Assembly (NCBI GenBank): GCA_029747015.1
Contig: JAKOGI010000009.1
Location: 1,319,501-1,383,500, forward strand
Reading direction: 5' to 3'
Origin: Carnegiea gigantea
Taxonomy: Eukaryota; Streptophyta; Magnoliopsida; Caryophyllales; Cactaceae
Length of the DNA: 64,000 nucleotides
The notes under the pieces: generated by a model
The model's input: only the letters and a program-made list of their open reading frames with translations
Told to the model about the DNA's origin: nothing
Database searches by the model: none
In this document: positions 45,901-58,700 of the stretch, piece by piece
Layout of the letters: each line of letters begins with the position of its first letter
Position numbering within the stretch: the first letter of the stretch is position 1
Made by a program: the position numbers and the translations under genes

Positions 45901-48900
45901 AACTAACTCACTTTCGTAGGAATCACGGTTGCATTTAGCATATGCAACAAGCCCTTTAAACCCCTTGGTTACCCCAAGTGGACGAGTAAGGTCTCGTGAG
46001 GGTTTGCAGAAGATATACCCACAAAATCTCAAAAAGGAAAAACAAAGAAAAGAGAAACAAAAATCAAAAAATGAAAATGACAAAACAGAATATATACATC
46101 AGGGTGAACTGTACACGTTCGGATCAACCAAAACCCCCTAGTGACTCAAGTATCAGTCTGTACACAAGCATTATATGCATTTCAGGACACATCATCCCAA
46201 AAAATGGCATTCAGACATCAGCTTTTCACCCCACGACGCATGAGAACATTGAATCCATCCTGGTGCCTGGTGTGCAAGTGTATCATCACCCTAAAACTAA
46301 GCCTACCAAAATCAAACTCAACCCCACGCAGCTGACACAAGCTACCTTTTTGAATGGCTAGCATGGAAAGCAAGCTTCCCCAGTAGCAGTATTGCCTCAA
46401 AGGGTAACACCCAGTAGCGCATGCCTCAAAGGGGTACTTGTCATTTCCAATTCTTTTCTTCCCCACTTTTTTTCTTTCCATTATTATTTTTTTTTTCAAT
46501 ACAAACTCATGTTACGCCTCAAAGGGATACACCCAGTAGCGCTTGAATTTGTTTGTTTTTGCTTTTGTTTTGGAAAAGGGGGTGCCAGCACATATAAAGG
46601 GAGCTGTGCAGTAGACAAGTGGGGGAGTCAATCATGGAAGACTAAGAATGTAGGATGATGATAATACATAAATCAGGACTGGATTGCAAAATTACAATGG
46701 ACTGTTGGGGTTAGAATTGAGGCCTAAAACGACAGATTGGGGATGAACATCTATCATGCACATTATACTTATATACGAGCTAATAGTCAAGGTACCGGAG
46801 ATCAAGGCTGATCAAAATAGTACAAAACTCCCCTAAATGCAAAAAGAAAAGAAAAATTTATACAAAAAGGAGAAAAAGTGAAAAAAAAATACAAAAATGA
46901 AAAATTTTCACAAAAATAAGAAGAAAAAGGGGAGATGACCCCACCCCCACACCTAAATCTCACAATGTCCTCATTGGGAGTCGTGAGTCATCACCAACAC
47001 ACAAAAATAAAGAAAACAAAATCAAACATAAGAAAAACAAAAGATGACAAAAATATACACAAGCTAACACACTCTCCCAAAAACACAATCTCACCCAAAA
47101 CAACAACACGATCACACATATATACAAACTGACACCACCAAAAACAAATATGGACCAATCCAACAACACCACCAATCACAACACAATAAAAATCCACAAA
47201 AACACAAAAAATGGTGATCATAGCCAACAACGGCTCAACAACATCCAAATTTCACCATCAGATGATCACCAACAAAAACACAATCCTAATATTCACAACT
47301 AAACAAAAACAAAAAGAAAGAAAAGAAAAATAAAAAGAAGGGGGGAGAGTGAGAACGATTATACCAGGTCGGGTACTGAATGTACCCGAACTATTCCATG
47401 ACGACTTAAGGAGCATCAGCCACTCCTTGCCGCTCAAGATGCGAGTCGTCAGCTCGAATGCAGTCAAAGCTCGTAAGAGCTTATCATGCATTGCTGCATG
47501 CAGCTCAGAATGATGTGAGTAAGAGAACACTGGTAAAGATGGAGCAAACAAAGTTAGTGCCCTCTTAAACTCACCAAATACCTGTGAGAAATCAGCAGAA
47601 TAATCAAATGCAATAGTCAACGCGATTTCTCCAGGCATGCCCTCTAGGTACAGACGATAAGGATCAAGGAGGGGGTCATATCCTCTAAAAGTACCTAGAG
47701 GCTCAGAACAGTCAACCACATTCCCCTCGAGCACCGCAAGAGAATCGATCGGTGAGAGGTCACAATACTGAGGGGAAGGGGAGGGTAGTGAACATGAAGA
47801 AGCATGAGAAAAATCAAGGGGGTTGAGGGATACATGGTCAGTAAGATCAGGACTAGATGAAACTGCAGCCACAGCATCCACACAGGACTCCCCCTCGAGA
47901 ATCTCGTCGAGATCATGCACCTCACTAAAAGTACCGTCTGACTCAAGACAGAAATCATCCCCATCGATACTAGCACCAACACAAAATGTCTCACCTACCT
48001 CGAACTCCGTCGACTGAGCTAAAGGGAAAGGTGGATCAGGATAGGTCATAGTGTTGTCCTTAAAGGTGCTAGGTAGGGATGGAGCAACAAGAGGTAGAGT
48101 AGGCAGAGGAGGGTCAAGCACGTCCTCTAGTCCGGATTCTAGAGGAGGGAAAGACGCACCATCATCACACAGATTGACATCAAGTCTAGGAGCACTAGAA
48201 CTAGGGTCAGTCTCGGGCGATAGGTCATACTCCCGCAGTTCATTAACAAATTCAGCAAACTCAACTTGTTGCTTGTTCATGGCCTCTATCATACTAGAAA
48301 TTCTAGCAAAACCATCAGCAGAAATATGATAGGGACAAGAAACACTGTCATGGTCAGAACGATGGCAGATCTCACATGCAAGAGGTGTATAATTAGGAAC
48401 GCAGGGGGATGGGATGGATGAAGTAAATTGACTAGTCTCAAATTCATAAGTATCCCTAGCCAACCACTCAAGTAATTCCCAAGCTTCGTCAACATTTCGA
48501 GCACAGAAATCCCAATGCTTCAAAAGAGCACGGGTCTCACAAGTCACACCCTCATAGACCACATGCAATATTTCCCATTTCCCATACAAACATCCACATG
48601 AAGCACATTGAGCAAGATAAGCATGTAAACGATCCCAATAACGGTAAAATAATTCTTGCTCACATTGGGGAAAATGGAAAATTGCCATTGAAAATTTTTT
48701 TTTTTTGATTTTTTTCTTTTTCTTTTTTTTCAAAATAAAGGCCTAGTCTCGAATGCCTAAGTAAACCCTAATATTGGAAAACGCCAATTCCCCGGCAACG
48801 GCGCCAAAAACTTGTTGCAGAAAAAGTTTTAATATTTATAAACCCCAAGTGCAAGGTGTATCGTTGAGTACTTGGGGTGTCGTCCGCAGGGAATTGTGTT

Positions 48901-51900
48901 TCCAACTACCAGGGCTAGCTAAAGCGTCTCGAGCTAGGCAAGATTGAAGGAGGAAGAGGGAAAACTAAACTACGCTAACAAACATAGAAAAAGCGACTTG
49001 GAGTTGTGATTTGACCAATGGATGAACCAACTAATCAAGACGAGTCCTAACCTACCCAAACTACATCACGAACTAGAGATGATCGGTTGCACCATCAAAG
49101 ACCACCCAAGCCCTCTCTCAAGGGTCATGAGCTAGTCTAATTAGCCTAACCACCTATTTTCATGGGGTTAGCCCAATTAGACCACAAAACTAGCAACCCC
49201 GGACCTAACTCGATTCGGATACTATTTTCATGTCCCGAACTCGGCTATTCCCTCTCCCACACTAGCTAATTGACCTCACCTCTCAGCATAAGTCAATCGC
49301 CCAAAAAAATATGGATGAAAGCTCTCTCAAGCATTTCATCGAACACTTGGCGGGCGTGAGGGAAACCTCTAGGTTCTAAGCTTGGATTGGGTATGGTTAG
49401 GCCCTAAAACAAGATTAATTAGCCATCAAGAGGCTAATCACAATCCAAGCCCACAAAATCTACCAACTAATCATCAACAAATCACAAAAACCCAAACTCA
49501 AACCTAAACTAACGAACATGAATTAAAGAGAAAAGAGAATGAAACGAATCTACTTTAACAAGCAATCTAACATGAAATAATGATAAAAACTAAGCATCTA
49601 AATGATACAAGAGTCAAACACATAAACTAAATTAACGAAATCCAATATAAGAACAATACATGAAATGAAAGAGAAGAGAGGAGAAAACTTATGCTTGATA
49701 GGAAGAAATTCGCAATCCAAAGTCTTGAATCCACAAATTAATCCCCAGCAATCCTAATCTAATCCCCTTAATGGGGTTGTTATTCGCTCAAACCTAAACT
49801 AAACTAACCTAGAAAAGTCGAAGGAGGAACCCCCCTTTAGAAACGCCCGAATGAAGCTTAAATAGAAAACCGAGCATCGACGAACTGGGGGGAGCGGCAC
49901 GGTCGTGCCATGTGGCACGGGCAGACTGTGCCAGGGTGGCACGGGCAGACTGTGTGCCGTGCCACATAGCACGGCCACACCGTGCCACATTGCTGGTGGC
50001 ACGGTGGCCGTTTCCCTCGGTTTTGCCTCCTTTTGCCGGTTTTCGTCGCTTTTCGCTGTTTTGTCCCGTCTTCGCCCCTTTTTGCGACGTTTGCTTGATT
50101 TTGAGTTATTTCCTACAAAATATAAATAAAACAAGTAAAAATCCTAAGAATTAAGTTATTATACGAGCTAAAAGTGAGTGAAAGAGGCACGTAAAATGGA
50201 TAAATTTACCGTTCAACAATTATTAAAAAAAAAAAAACATGTCATTGTATTGAAAAATTGGTAGCTTTTTTTGCCCCCTTTTCCCCCTTTTTCCCCTGCC
50301 CGGGGTTTTTTTTGGGGGGGGGGGTTTAGAGATAGCTTTCTTCATAGTGCATTGGACTTTCTTGATTTACCTGTAAGATTGTACTATCATTACTCTGTCT
50401 CTGTCTCATTCTTCAAAAACAGTTTTGTCTACTTGTTATGGGTAGGGCTAGGTACACAATGACCTCTCTACACCCCACAGTACTATAGCAGAGTGCAGGA
50501 CTGTTAGTAGGTTTTGTTTGTTTTATGTGTTTGTTTTGCCCTTCATCCATCTCTTTTCCCAATGTTACGTGCGCTCTAAGAGCAATTTGAAAGGCCCTTG
50601 ACTTTTTGCACTTCAAATTCAATAGACTAGAACATGACGTACATTGACAGCATTCTAGCAAGTTCTACTGCATGTTCTCATATCTGCTTTTATTTCAGTG
50701 TTTGGTCATCGAAACAATCCTGTGCATTTGACAAGACATCCAAGAATCGTGGTCATCTCATATAAAATGCTTCATCAATTGCGAGAAAGCATGCTGAACT
50801 TAGAATGGCCTGTCTTGATAATTGATGAATCACATCATATACGATGTTCAAAGAAGAAATCGGAACCTAGAGAGGTAAACACATTCCCGCTTCTGTTGTC
50901 CAGCGTCTAAACTTCTACTGTTAGAAAATTATGTGGATGTGGTTTCTACATCTGAAAGATTATACGCACAGTCCTTTCTGTGGCCCTTCATTTGGCGAAC
51001 AGTTAGTCTTGGTGCTGCTTTAGCCCTCCAAGTATTGTTTGTCAACATAATGATCTTATGGTAGTCTGTTTTAGCCACACATGTAACCAAATCAAGGAAG
51101 AAATGTGCAATGCACAATGCATCATCGAAGTTTCTATAATGACCAAGACTCCAGGTTTTTACAAATTAATGGCAATATACATGTAGTCAACGTCGTTGCA
51201 TGGCAGGTATCGAATGATCCCGCCATTGTATTCAGTGCAACTTGTTAGTCGTTACCTTGTTCTGTCTAATTGTTAGGCCGATAATATTTTTATATATTTT
51301 GACCGTTTATATACTATAAACTCGGGTATGTTCTGTTAGTTCTGTCATTAACGAGCTACAGTTTTGCTGTACTAGTACATTAACACCTTAGAGTCATAAA
51401 AGAATTCTTGGCTGGACTCTAATGACCTGTTCTGTAACATCCAGCACATGTTTTCATTGAGTGCACGTTGTTGTCATTGTAATTATTATCAACAGAAAGA
51501 AGAAACAGTTTTTCCATAGATTTTTGTATTACTCACTGAATTTTGAAGTCGGCAAGAAATTGGTAGAGTTCATGCTTTCTCCTATTCACGGTTAATTTAT
51601 ATAGTCCATCTTGGTGAAATCTGGCATTCTTATGTGTTTGTGCTGTTAATTTATATGTTTGATCTAATCCCAGATTTAGTATTTACATGATTACGAAATA
51701 TCATGAGATTTGTATAATTTTTTTGCTGGTCATTTTGCAACTTGGCCCTATGTCAGGCATCCATTTGTTTTCTATTAAAAAGAAATATAATTGATTTCTT
51801 CTTTCTATTCTATGATACTCCATTACTTTAGTAACCAAAACAAATGGCTCCTTTATTTATAGTCCTACCTGGGGTAGGATGGGGGAGGGGTCATTCCTGT

Positions 51901-52670
51901 GTGACCTTATAATTGCAACTGGTTTGCAGAGAGGTTGCTTCCATTGGGCCCTAAGTTTGAAGGCATGAAGGACCTACTACTTCACAAGAAAAGAAACAAA
52001 GGACAGTTACTGTCACATTTGCTTCAGTCATGGTATTCTGGAGTTGAAGTCTAAAAAGTGGTTGTTTCAGCTTTGGATGCTGGTCAATCTACAGTGGCTA
52101 CCAGGATTAAGATTTGGAGCTCAGACTAGCATAGGGTACTCAGGGTCTTGCCTATGTTACAATGATGAAAAGCAATGTACAGAGAACTGAAGGAGACCTT
52201 TTTCGTCCTGAAAGAGATGGATTTAGAAGGAAAAGTTAAAGAAAGTGTGTAATGCGTTGCATGTGGTGGATGAAAGGGGAGAGCTTAGTTTTGCCATTAA
52301 TTGAGGGGAGCTAGGTGCCCACAGCACATGTTAGTGAGATTAGAAATCGACAAAACAGTGGAACACTAACATGCGGATAATGTAATTTGGTGTGTTACAT
52401 TGTTTCATGTAGCCTGAGCTGATTTTTGTTGGAAATTGGCTAATCTCAATAACTTGAGTAATAGATGAATTATGACAGCGCACAAAGGATACAATTCATG
52501 ATAACTAGTACAAAAATATGTTGTATATCTCTGAACCGTTCTTCCATCATTGGGTAAATATTGCGTACCGACAAGTTAGTTTTGCAATTTTCCTGCTCAC
52601 CTATTTTTACACTTCTTCCATATGTTATTTCACTTATTACTTGTCTAGACTTTGATACTAAACTTTTGTT

Positions 52671-52720
<50 letters not shown>

Positions 52721-55700
52721 CTTTTTTTTTTTTAACAGATAAGAGCTGTGCTTGATGTTGCATCTAAGGCTAAGCGGATAATTCTATTATCTGGAACACC
52801 CTCTCTGTCAAGGTTGCACCAATAGTCTTCAATTCTGTGCTAATGACATAATCATTGCACACAGATGTCATATTCCTTTATATTTTTCAGTTTATTTGCT
52901 CGAGCTGCTTTCAGATTTAGTAAATGTCTTAATGGTGAATCTTGCTAGGTGATCATAGGCCTTTTGACATCTATCATCAGATAAATATGTTATGGTGAGT
53001 TTTCTTGGGAAGTTATGTGTTGTTGCATGAAATCTCTCTCTTTGTATGTGATTTCTTGATACAGCTTATTTGTTTCAGGCCTGGATTGCTGGGAAAGAGC
53101 AAATTTGAGTTTGCAAAAACATATTGTTCGGTGAGACTTGTCAAGGATTCTCAAGGGAATACGTTTCAGGTAAAGTTCTTGTTCTTTTATTGAAGAAATC
53201 TAGTGTTTATGGGAACTTTGAAGTTATCTTTCACCAAGTTCCTTGCTGTTCTCAAATTTGTAAATGACTCTATCATCCTTGTACACTATTGGCTGTATGA
53301 TGAAATTAAGCAGCTTTCGGACAAGTATTTTACTGATTCATTCCTCACTGAAATGGATTTCAAATGATTGAAGTGTCAATGTCAAAGATAAATAAATGCT
53401 ATAGGTAACTCTGTTCTGGAATGCACATCTGGCACGTCCTATCGATTTTGTGGTCCACATAATGACCTTTGTTGCCTATTTGTTGTTGCAGTTTGCTGGC
53501 ATGTGCTTAAATAGTTGAAAAATCTGTAGTACTAAGTTCAAGTAACTTTCACATAAAGATTATACACAAGCACCAAGTTTTTATTTTACTATTTTTGCTT
53601 TAACCCAGTTATGTAAATCATAAGTTTATGTGCACTTCTTTAAGAAGTGATAAAGCAAACTTTAGGCAATTTTTCCCTGCTGGATTATAATGGATAAAAG
53701 TGATGCATATCTTGACTGTCCTCTTGTTCCTTTCTATGGATTTATAAGCAGTCATTGGTTCTTAGTCTGGGATCTAAAAGAACCAGCCTGTCTACAATAT
53801 AGGGGCAAGGCTCATACGTATGCCCCCCCAGACTCTGCGTGGACTTATCAGGGTATGGATATATATCATAGGTTTCATGCTGGAAATTATTAAGCATGTT
53901 GTGTATTTTTGTAGCTTAGTGGTGTTACAACTTTTTCTTAGTGCAATCTTTGCTTTTATCCGAGGTGGGTTTTTTTTTTTTGGGGGGGGGGGGGGGAGGA
54001 AACAGCTACAGTTTGCTTCATGGTTGCCTTCTTTGTTTTTTTTCTCTATGGGACTCTTGCTCTTTCATGCTGAAACTTGACTTGAAACTCTCAATCCTCC
54101 CCCGGCTAATATATTTCTCCAGGCTAATACCTTCTACCGCCTCACTGATGGTGGAATTCAGACAGGGTGTTATTGTTGTTTGATATCTATTAATGTTATG
54201 AAGCCCCTAGTCCACGCCTGCCACACCCATTGTAACCTTGTGGCTGCCATGGGCTGTGGTTGCATCCCGCTGCAAGTACCAACCTGCATGGGCTTGCGGT
54301 GGAGAAACAAGTGCCAAGACTTTCTTTTTTACTGATGGGATTTGCTTGGTTCTTGATGTAAATGGTACATTTATCACCTTCTGTGATTAATTGATGGCAG
54401 CAAAAGAAAAACATAAGGAGAATCTCTCAGGGGTTCTATTTATTGTTATATTCATTTAACCTTCTTGTTTCATTGCCCTAGGATTTCTCAAGGGGTACTC
54501 GCTTGGAGGAGCTGAATGTTCTACTTAGACAAACTCTTATGGTTTGGTTTCTCATCCTTGCTCCAGATTTATGATAGTGCTATTTTTCTCTCATATACTG
54601 CTTGTTCCTTTCTGTTTACTGGTATATTTGTGTCCATACATGCTTAATTTAAGATTATCTGAACATAATGCGAGGGGTTGTCCTCTAGGGTGATGTCGCA
54701 TAGTTGTTGTCCTCTAGGGTGATGTCGCATAGTTGTTGCAAGGGTGAAATGCATTGCCATACAGGAGATTCCTGGGTTAGGCACAAATCTTAGGCGTGCT
54801 GCATGCACCTGTATACGTGAGGCATGTACAGGTGATCGAGCCAAGGCAAACTAGCAATTGTTGTGTACGGTCGTCAAATGGAATCTATGTCATAACCTCA
54901 GTAACCAAGTCATTGATCCCTTTTATTGTGGATTTTACTTGTTTTTGACACAGATATTTGCTTTTATGCAACTATTTCTTGGAAAATCTCTTAAACTTGG
55001 ACAAAATGGGGGGAGACTTGGGGGGGGTGTTGGAGGGAGGGTTACATGGATCTATTCGGTGTCTCCACAGCTGGGGCCTTTGGGTTGATGGACGTCTTTT
55101 TTTGATATTGATTATTGCCTTATTCTTGTAGAGAACTCCATGCTCTCTATTCATCTAACCCCCTCCCCCCCGCGCGCAAAAAAACTGTTGTTATCTAAAA
55201 ATTGTGTAAGATGAAGAATTGAAATCTAAATAGAAAGATACAAAGGGAAAATAGAGATGGCCATCAGACATGGAGGACAGTCAGGACGCCCCCCCCCCCC
55301 CCCGATGTTTATTATGATATTGTTCTCCTCTTCAGGGCACACATCAGGGGTCTTTGCGTTATTTCTGATATTGTTTGTTCCTTCTAGAGGGGTCCTTGTC
55401 CTATACTCCTTTATTCTTCCACTTTTTTGTTTTTTTTTTTTTGTGGTTATAAAATTGCTCGTCTATAAGACATGTAAGATTAAACAAAACTGTAGTCTGA
55501 TTTAGGGGGAAAAAAAGAAATATAGATGGCTGTCAGACATGAAGCTCTAGGTTTTCTTTTTTCTTTTCTTAAAGTATTTTGTGGGACAAATTGTTGTAAG
55601 AGAACGGCAATAAGCAGAGAGTATTGGTTGAAAATGAACAGAGTGGAGAAGGACGAACTACGGTTGGGATGAGGGAAAAGGCAGAGTGGGATTTAGTAAA

Positions 55701-58700
55701 CTAAACAGGCGGAAGGCTCTTCACAGCAAATAGGACAGTTTTTAGGGTTGATCTAGTAGCTGGTTAATTTATTTATTTTTATGTCTGAGGACATTGCAAT
55801 GAAATCTAGCACAAAGTAACACTGTAAGAGACAGAAGAAAAAGGAGAGTAAAGCTACTCAATTTATGCATCATATCTGATGGACTGTGCCTCTGATTATT
55901 AGTGAGTGTCGTAATAATGCCTTTTGAACAATTACAAATTTACATTTGTTGATTGATATCATGTAGATAAGACGGTTGAAGGAACATTTGCTCCTACAGT
56001 TGCCACCTAAACGTCGGCAAATTATAAGGTTGTCATTGAAAAAATCTGATATTCTTTTCGCTAAAAATGCTGAAGTCCAAGGAGATTATTTTACGACCAG
56101 TTGCGCCGATGAAAAAGAGGAAGACAATGGTATGTTATGCTTGAGGATAATATGAATTTGATGGAATGGTATTTTGTTTGTTTACTTTATTTGGCTCCCA
56201 GTTCTGATAGGCTTGTTAATAGTGATTCAGTAACCCAAGCACTTATCTTGCCTTTAATATACATGATCATGCTTCGCAATGAACTATGATTGTTCATTAG
56301 AAAGCTCATTTTTCTATGCCTCACTATATCTGCCTTTTCTACCTTACTATTAGACTATTAGTGATCCAAATACTGGTAAAATTCTGCATGAAGGAAAATC
56401 GCACAGGCTTCTTTATATTAGGAGATGTATGTTGTACAAGCTCCTGTTCGAGCTTGGTGTAGAAGAGAGGATTACATGATTTTACATCGTAAAGGTTTTT
56501 GTTATGCTATGGTTGTCAACTTGTTATCCTATGTGAACTAGAGCCGCTGTCCAAAAGCACCCCCCGTCTTGTGGGGATAGAAAACAGGTCATCTTTGAAG
56601 TCCCACACCTTCTTTATCCCTTCGATATGGGATTTATGATGTAGAAAAAGAATGATTTCTCTTGAACAGATGTGGTGTTAGTCAGAGAGTTTCCTTCTCT
56701 GCAGTTCCTCATTAGATGGCCTTTGGTGGGTCAATTCGAAATCTGAGAAATCTGCCTTGGTGGGTTTTTTTGGTTTTTTTTTTGGGGGGGGGGGGGGGTG
56801 GGTGTTCTAATATAGTGATGTTATGCCAATGTTATCGCTGAATTGCAGAATTGCAAAGAGGTTGGTTCCATCGAACCCTAGATTCAAAAATCATTGATTG
56901 CCTACTACCGTATCGAAAGGAAGTAGACATCTTAACAATGCTTTTTGCTAGCTTTAAAAAAAGGCCAAATTGGCTTTTTCAACTGTCAAGATTAGTGGGT
57001 TTTGGTTGTTTTAAACTAATCTCTGCCTGAAGAGGTGTTACTGGGATGCTTAATACAGATTAAAGTCTAAGCTAATCTATGAATATACATACTTATTTGT
57101 TTACCCTTTTGAAGGAGTCTATCTGCCACAGCAATTGTGAGTATTATCTAGAACAGGCTCCAGACTTTGTCAGAACAATTATCTGCTTCAGTATAATCCT
57201 TCATTTGATTAGCCTTTGGAGGCTTTGGTCTGACATTCATGTCTACTCAGTGATTTTCTAATTGCGGTTAAAAAGATGGACAATGCAGTCTTTCATTCTA
57301 ATAGTTCTAACTTCATCTAATTGATCCACCCCAAATGCTGAACATACAAACTAGCCTAAGGTTTCAGTTGGCCTGGTTGGTTTTATTTTCCTCCTTATAC
57401 TTCTCTCTTATGTAGCCTTTTTGGATAAATTCTCGTTTCTGTTAGTTGTACTACATATAGAAAGATTGGCTGTTCTACTGTGAGCTTACATCTTCATGCT
57501 TCCTCATTATGGCGTAGAATTGCAAGAATTTCAGTGCCGATATGATATTGATTGATGTTTTCTGATGTCGAATGTATGATTATTCAGTAGGAACAACACT
57601 GTACATCTTGATCTTTTGTACTAAGTGCTGATGACCAAACTAAATCAGATGTTAAGGTTATGCTTGTATGCATCTAGTATATGCAGTCAATATGGTATTC
57701 TTTACTTAGTAATAGGGACTGTAGTCTGTAGGAGCACTGGGATAATGTTGATGCATACAAAGAACTTCAGTGTTCAGAGTGAACTCTGTCCCATGTGGAC
57801 TATGTCATCATCACTTAATGAATGTGACTTAGGGGATCCTTTTTTTTTTTTTTTTAAATGCAGACAACAGAGGTCGTAAATCCCAAAACGAGCTCTCTTA
57901 TCAAGTGATTGGTATTGCCAAGGTCTTTGGGTTTCTTGAGTGGCTTTCTCTGCATCCAAGTGTTTCTGACACCGATGACTCCAACAATTGTGAGATGAAT
58001 GCCAGAGCTCAGAAAATGATAGTATTTGCTCACCATCACAAGGTTCTTGATAAAGTACAGGTGAGAAGCTCTTTGTTTCCTCAGGTTCTAATTGATGCCA
58101 GTATATTGCATGTTTATGATTTATGCTTAAAAGGAAGGGGAAAAGGAAATCAGTCCAACCTTTGCTCATCTTCTGCGAAGATCATAGTTATCCACTCTCC
58201 TGTTATTCACTGCCAATTTAATTTCTCAGGAGTTACTGTGTGACAAAGGCGTTGGTTTCGTACGCATTGATGGCAATACTCTTGACAGTGACAGGCAATC
58301 TGCTGTGCAGTCATTCCGCTCATCAAAGGAGGCTAGTTCATTTTCTTTATCTTCTTCTTATATTGGGTAGCTTCCATATGTATTTGAAGTTGCTTTAGGA
58401 ATGCTGTGCTTCTTATTATCACCCTGCATCTGTTTTCCTTATTTTCTTTACAAGTTGTGATGTAAGGTCATTTGATGGTAGCCTTGTAACTCATGGCATG
58501 ACTCAACGATGTATGGCATGACAGGATTTATGCATTCAATATGCAGCTTTAAAACATGCTTCTCCATTTTCAGCCTACAATAATTCAGGATGCAACTTTA
58601 TGACATGCTTCTCTGTTTCAGCCTGATTGTCACTTGCTGAGACACCTCTCATGTCTGTTCTGATGGACTATATTGTGACTGGTTTATAGAAAGATCCCAA

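Larger units (their letters stand above)
44466..50218 (-). mobile_element. Complete gag-only LTR retrotransposon (TR-GAG-like), 5.75 kb
   Basis: Lies inside intron 4, antisense to the host gene. Target duplication ATTAT is at 44461-44465 and 50219-50223. On minus the element reads: LTR starting TGTTGAACGG, a perfect tRNA-Asp PBS (TGGCGCCGTTGCCGGGGA), one long gag-like frame, untranslated words 'aggacattg...aggtgtggggg', a purine tract AGGTGTGGGGGTG, and the second LTR. No protease, RT or integrase. It shares PBS type and 3' words with Athila/Tat-like elements such as that at 24833-35206, which makes such elements the plausible source of enzymes. LTR copies look highly similar, so insertion is recent. 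Confidence 0.9.
42309..50698 (+). other. Intron 4 of ZRANB3-like gene, 8.39 kb
   Basis: Bordered by CTAG/GTTTGT and TATTTCAG/TG. About 5.76 kb of it is the LTR retrotransposon at 44466-50218. The native remainder holds three T-G tracts (42354, 43394, 50306) and no coding exon. Confidence 0.9.

Noticed and set aside
48051..48329. Plus-strand open frame of 92 codons
   Set aside because: Antisense shadow of the long gag-like frame on minus.
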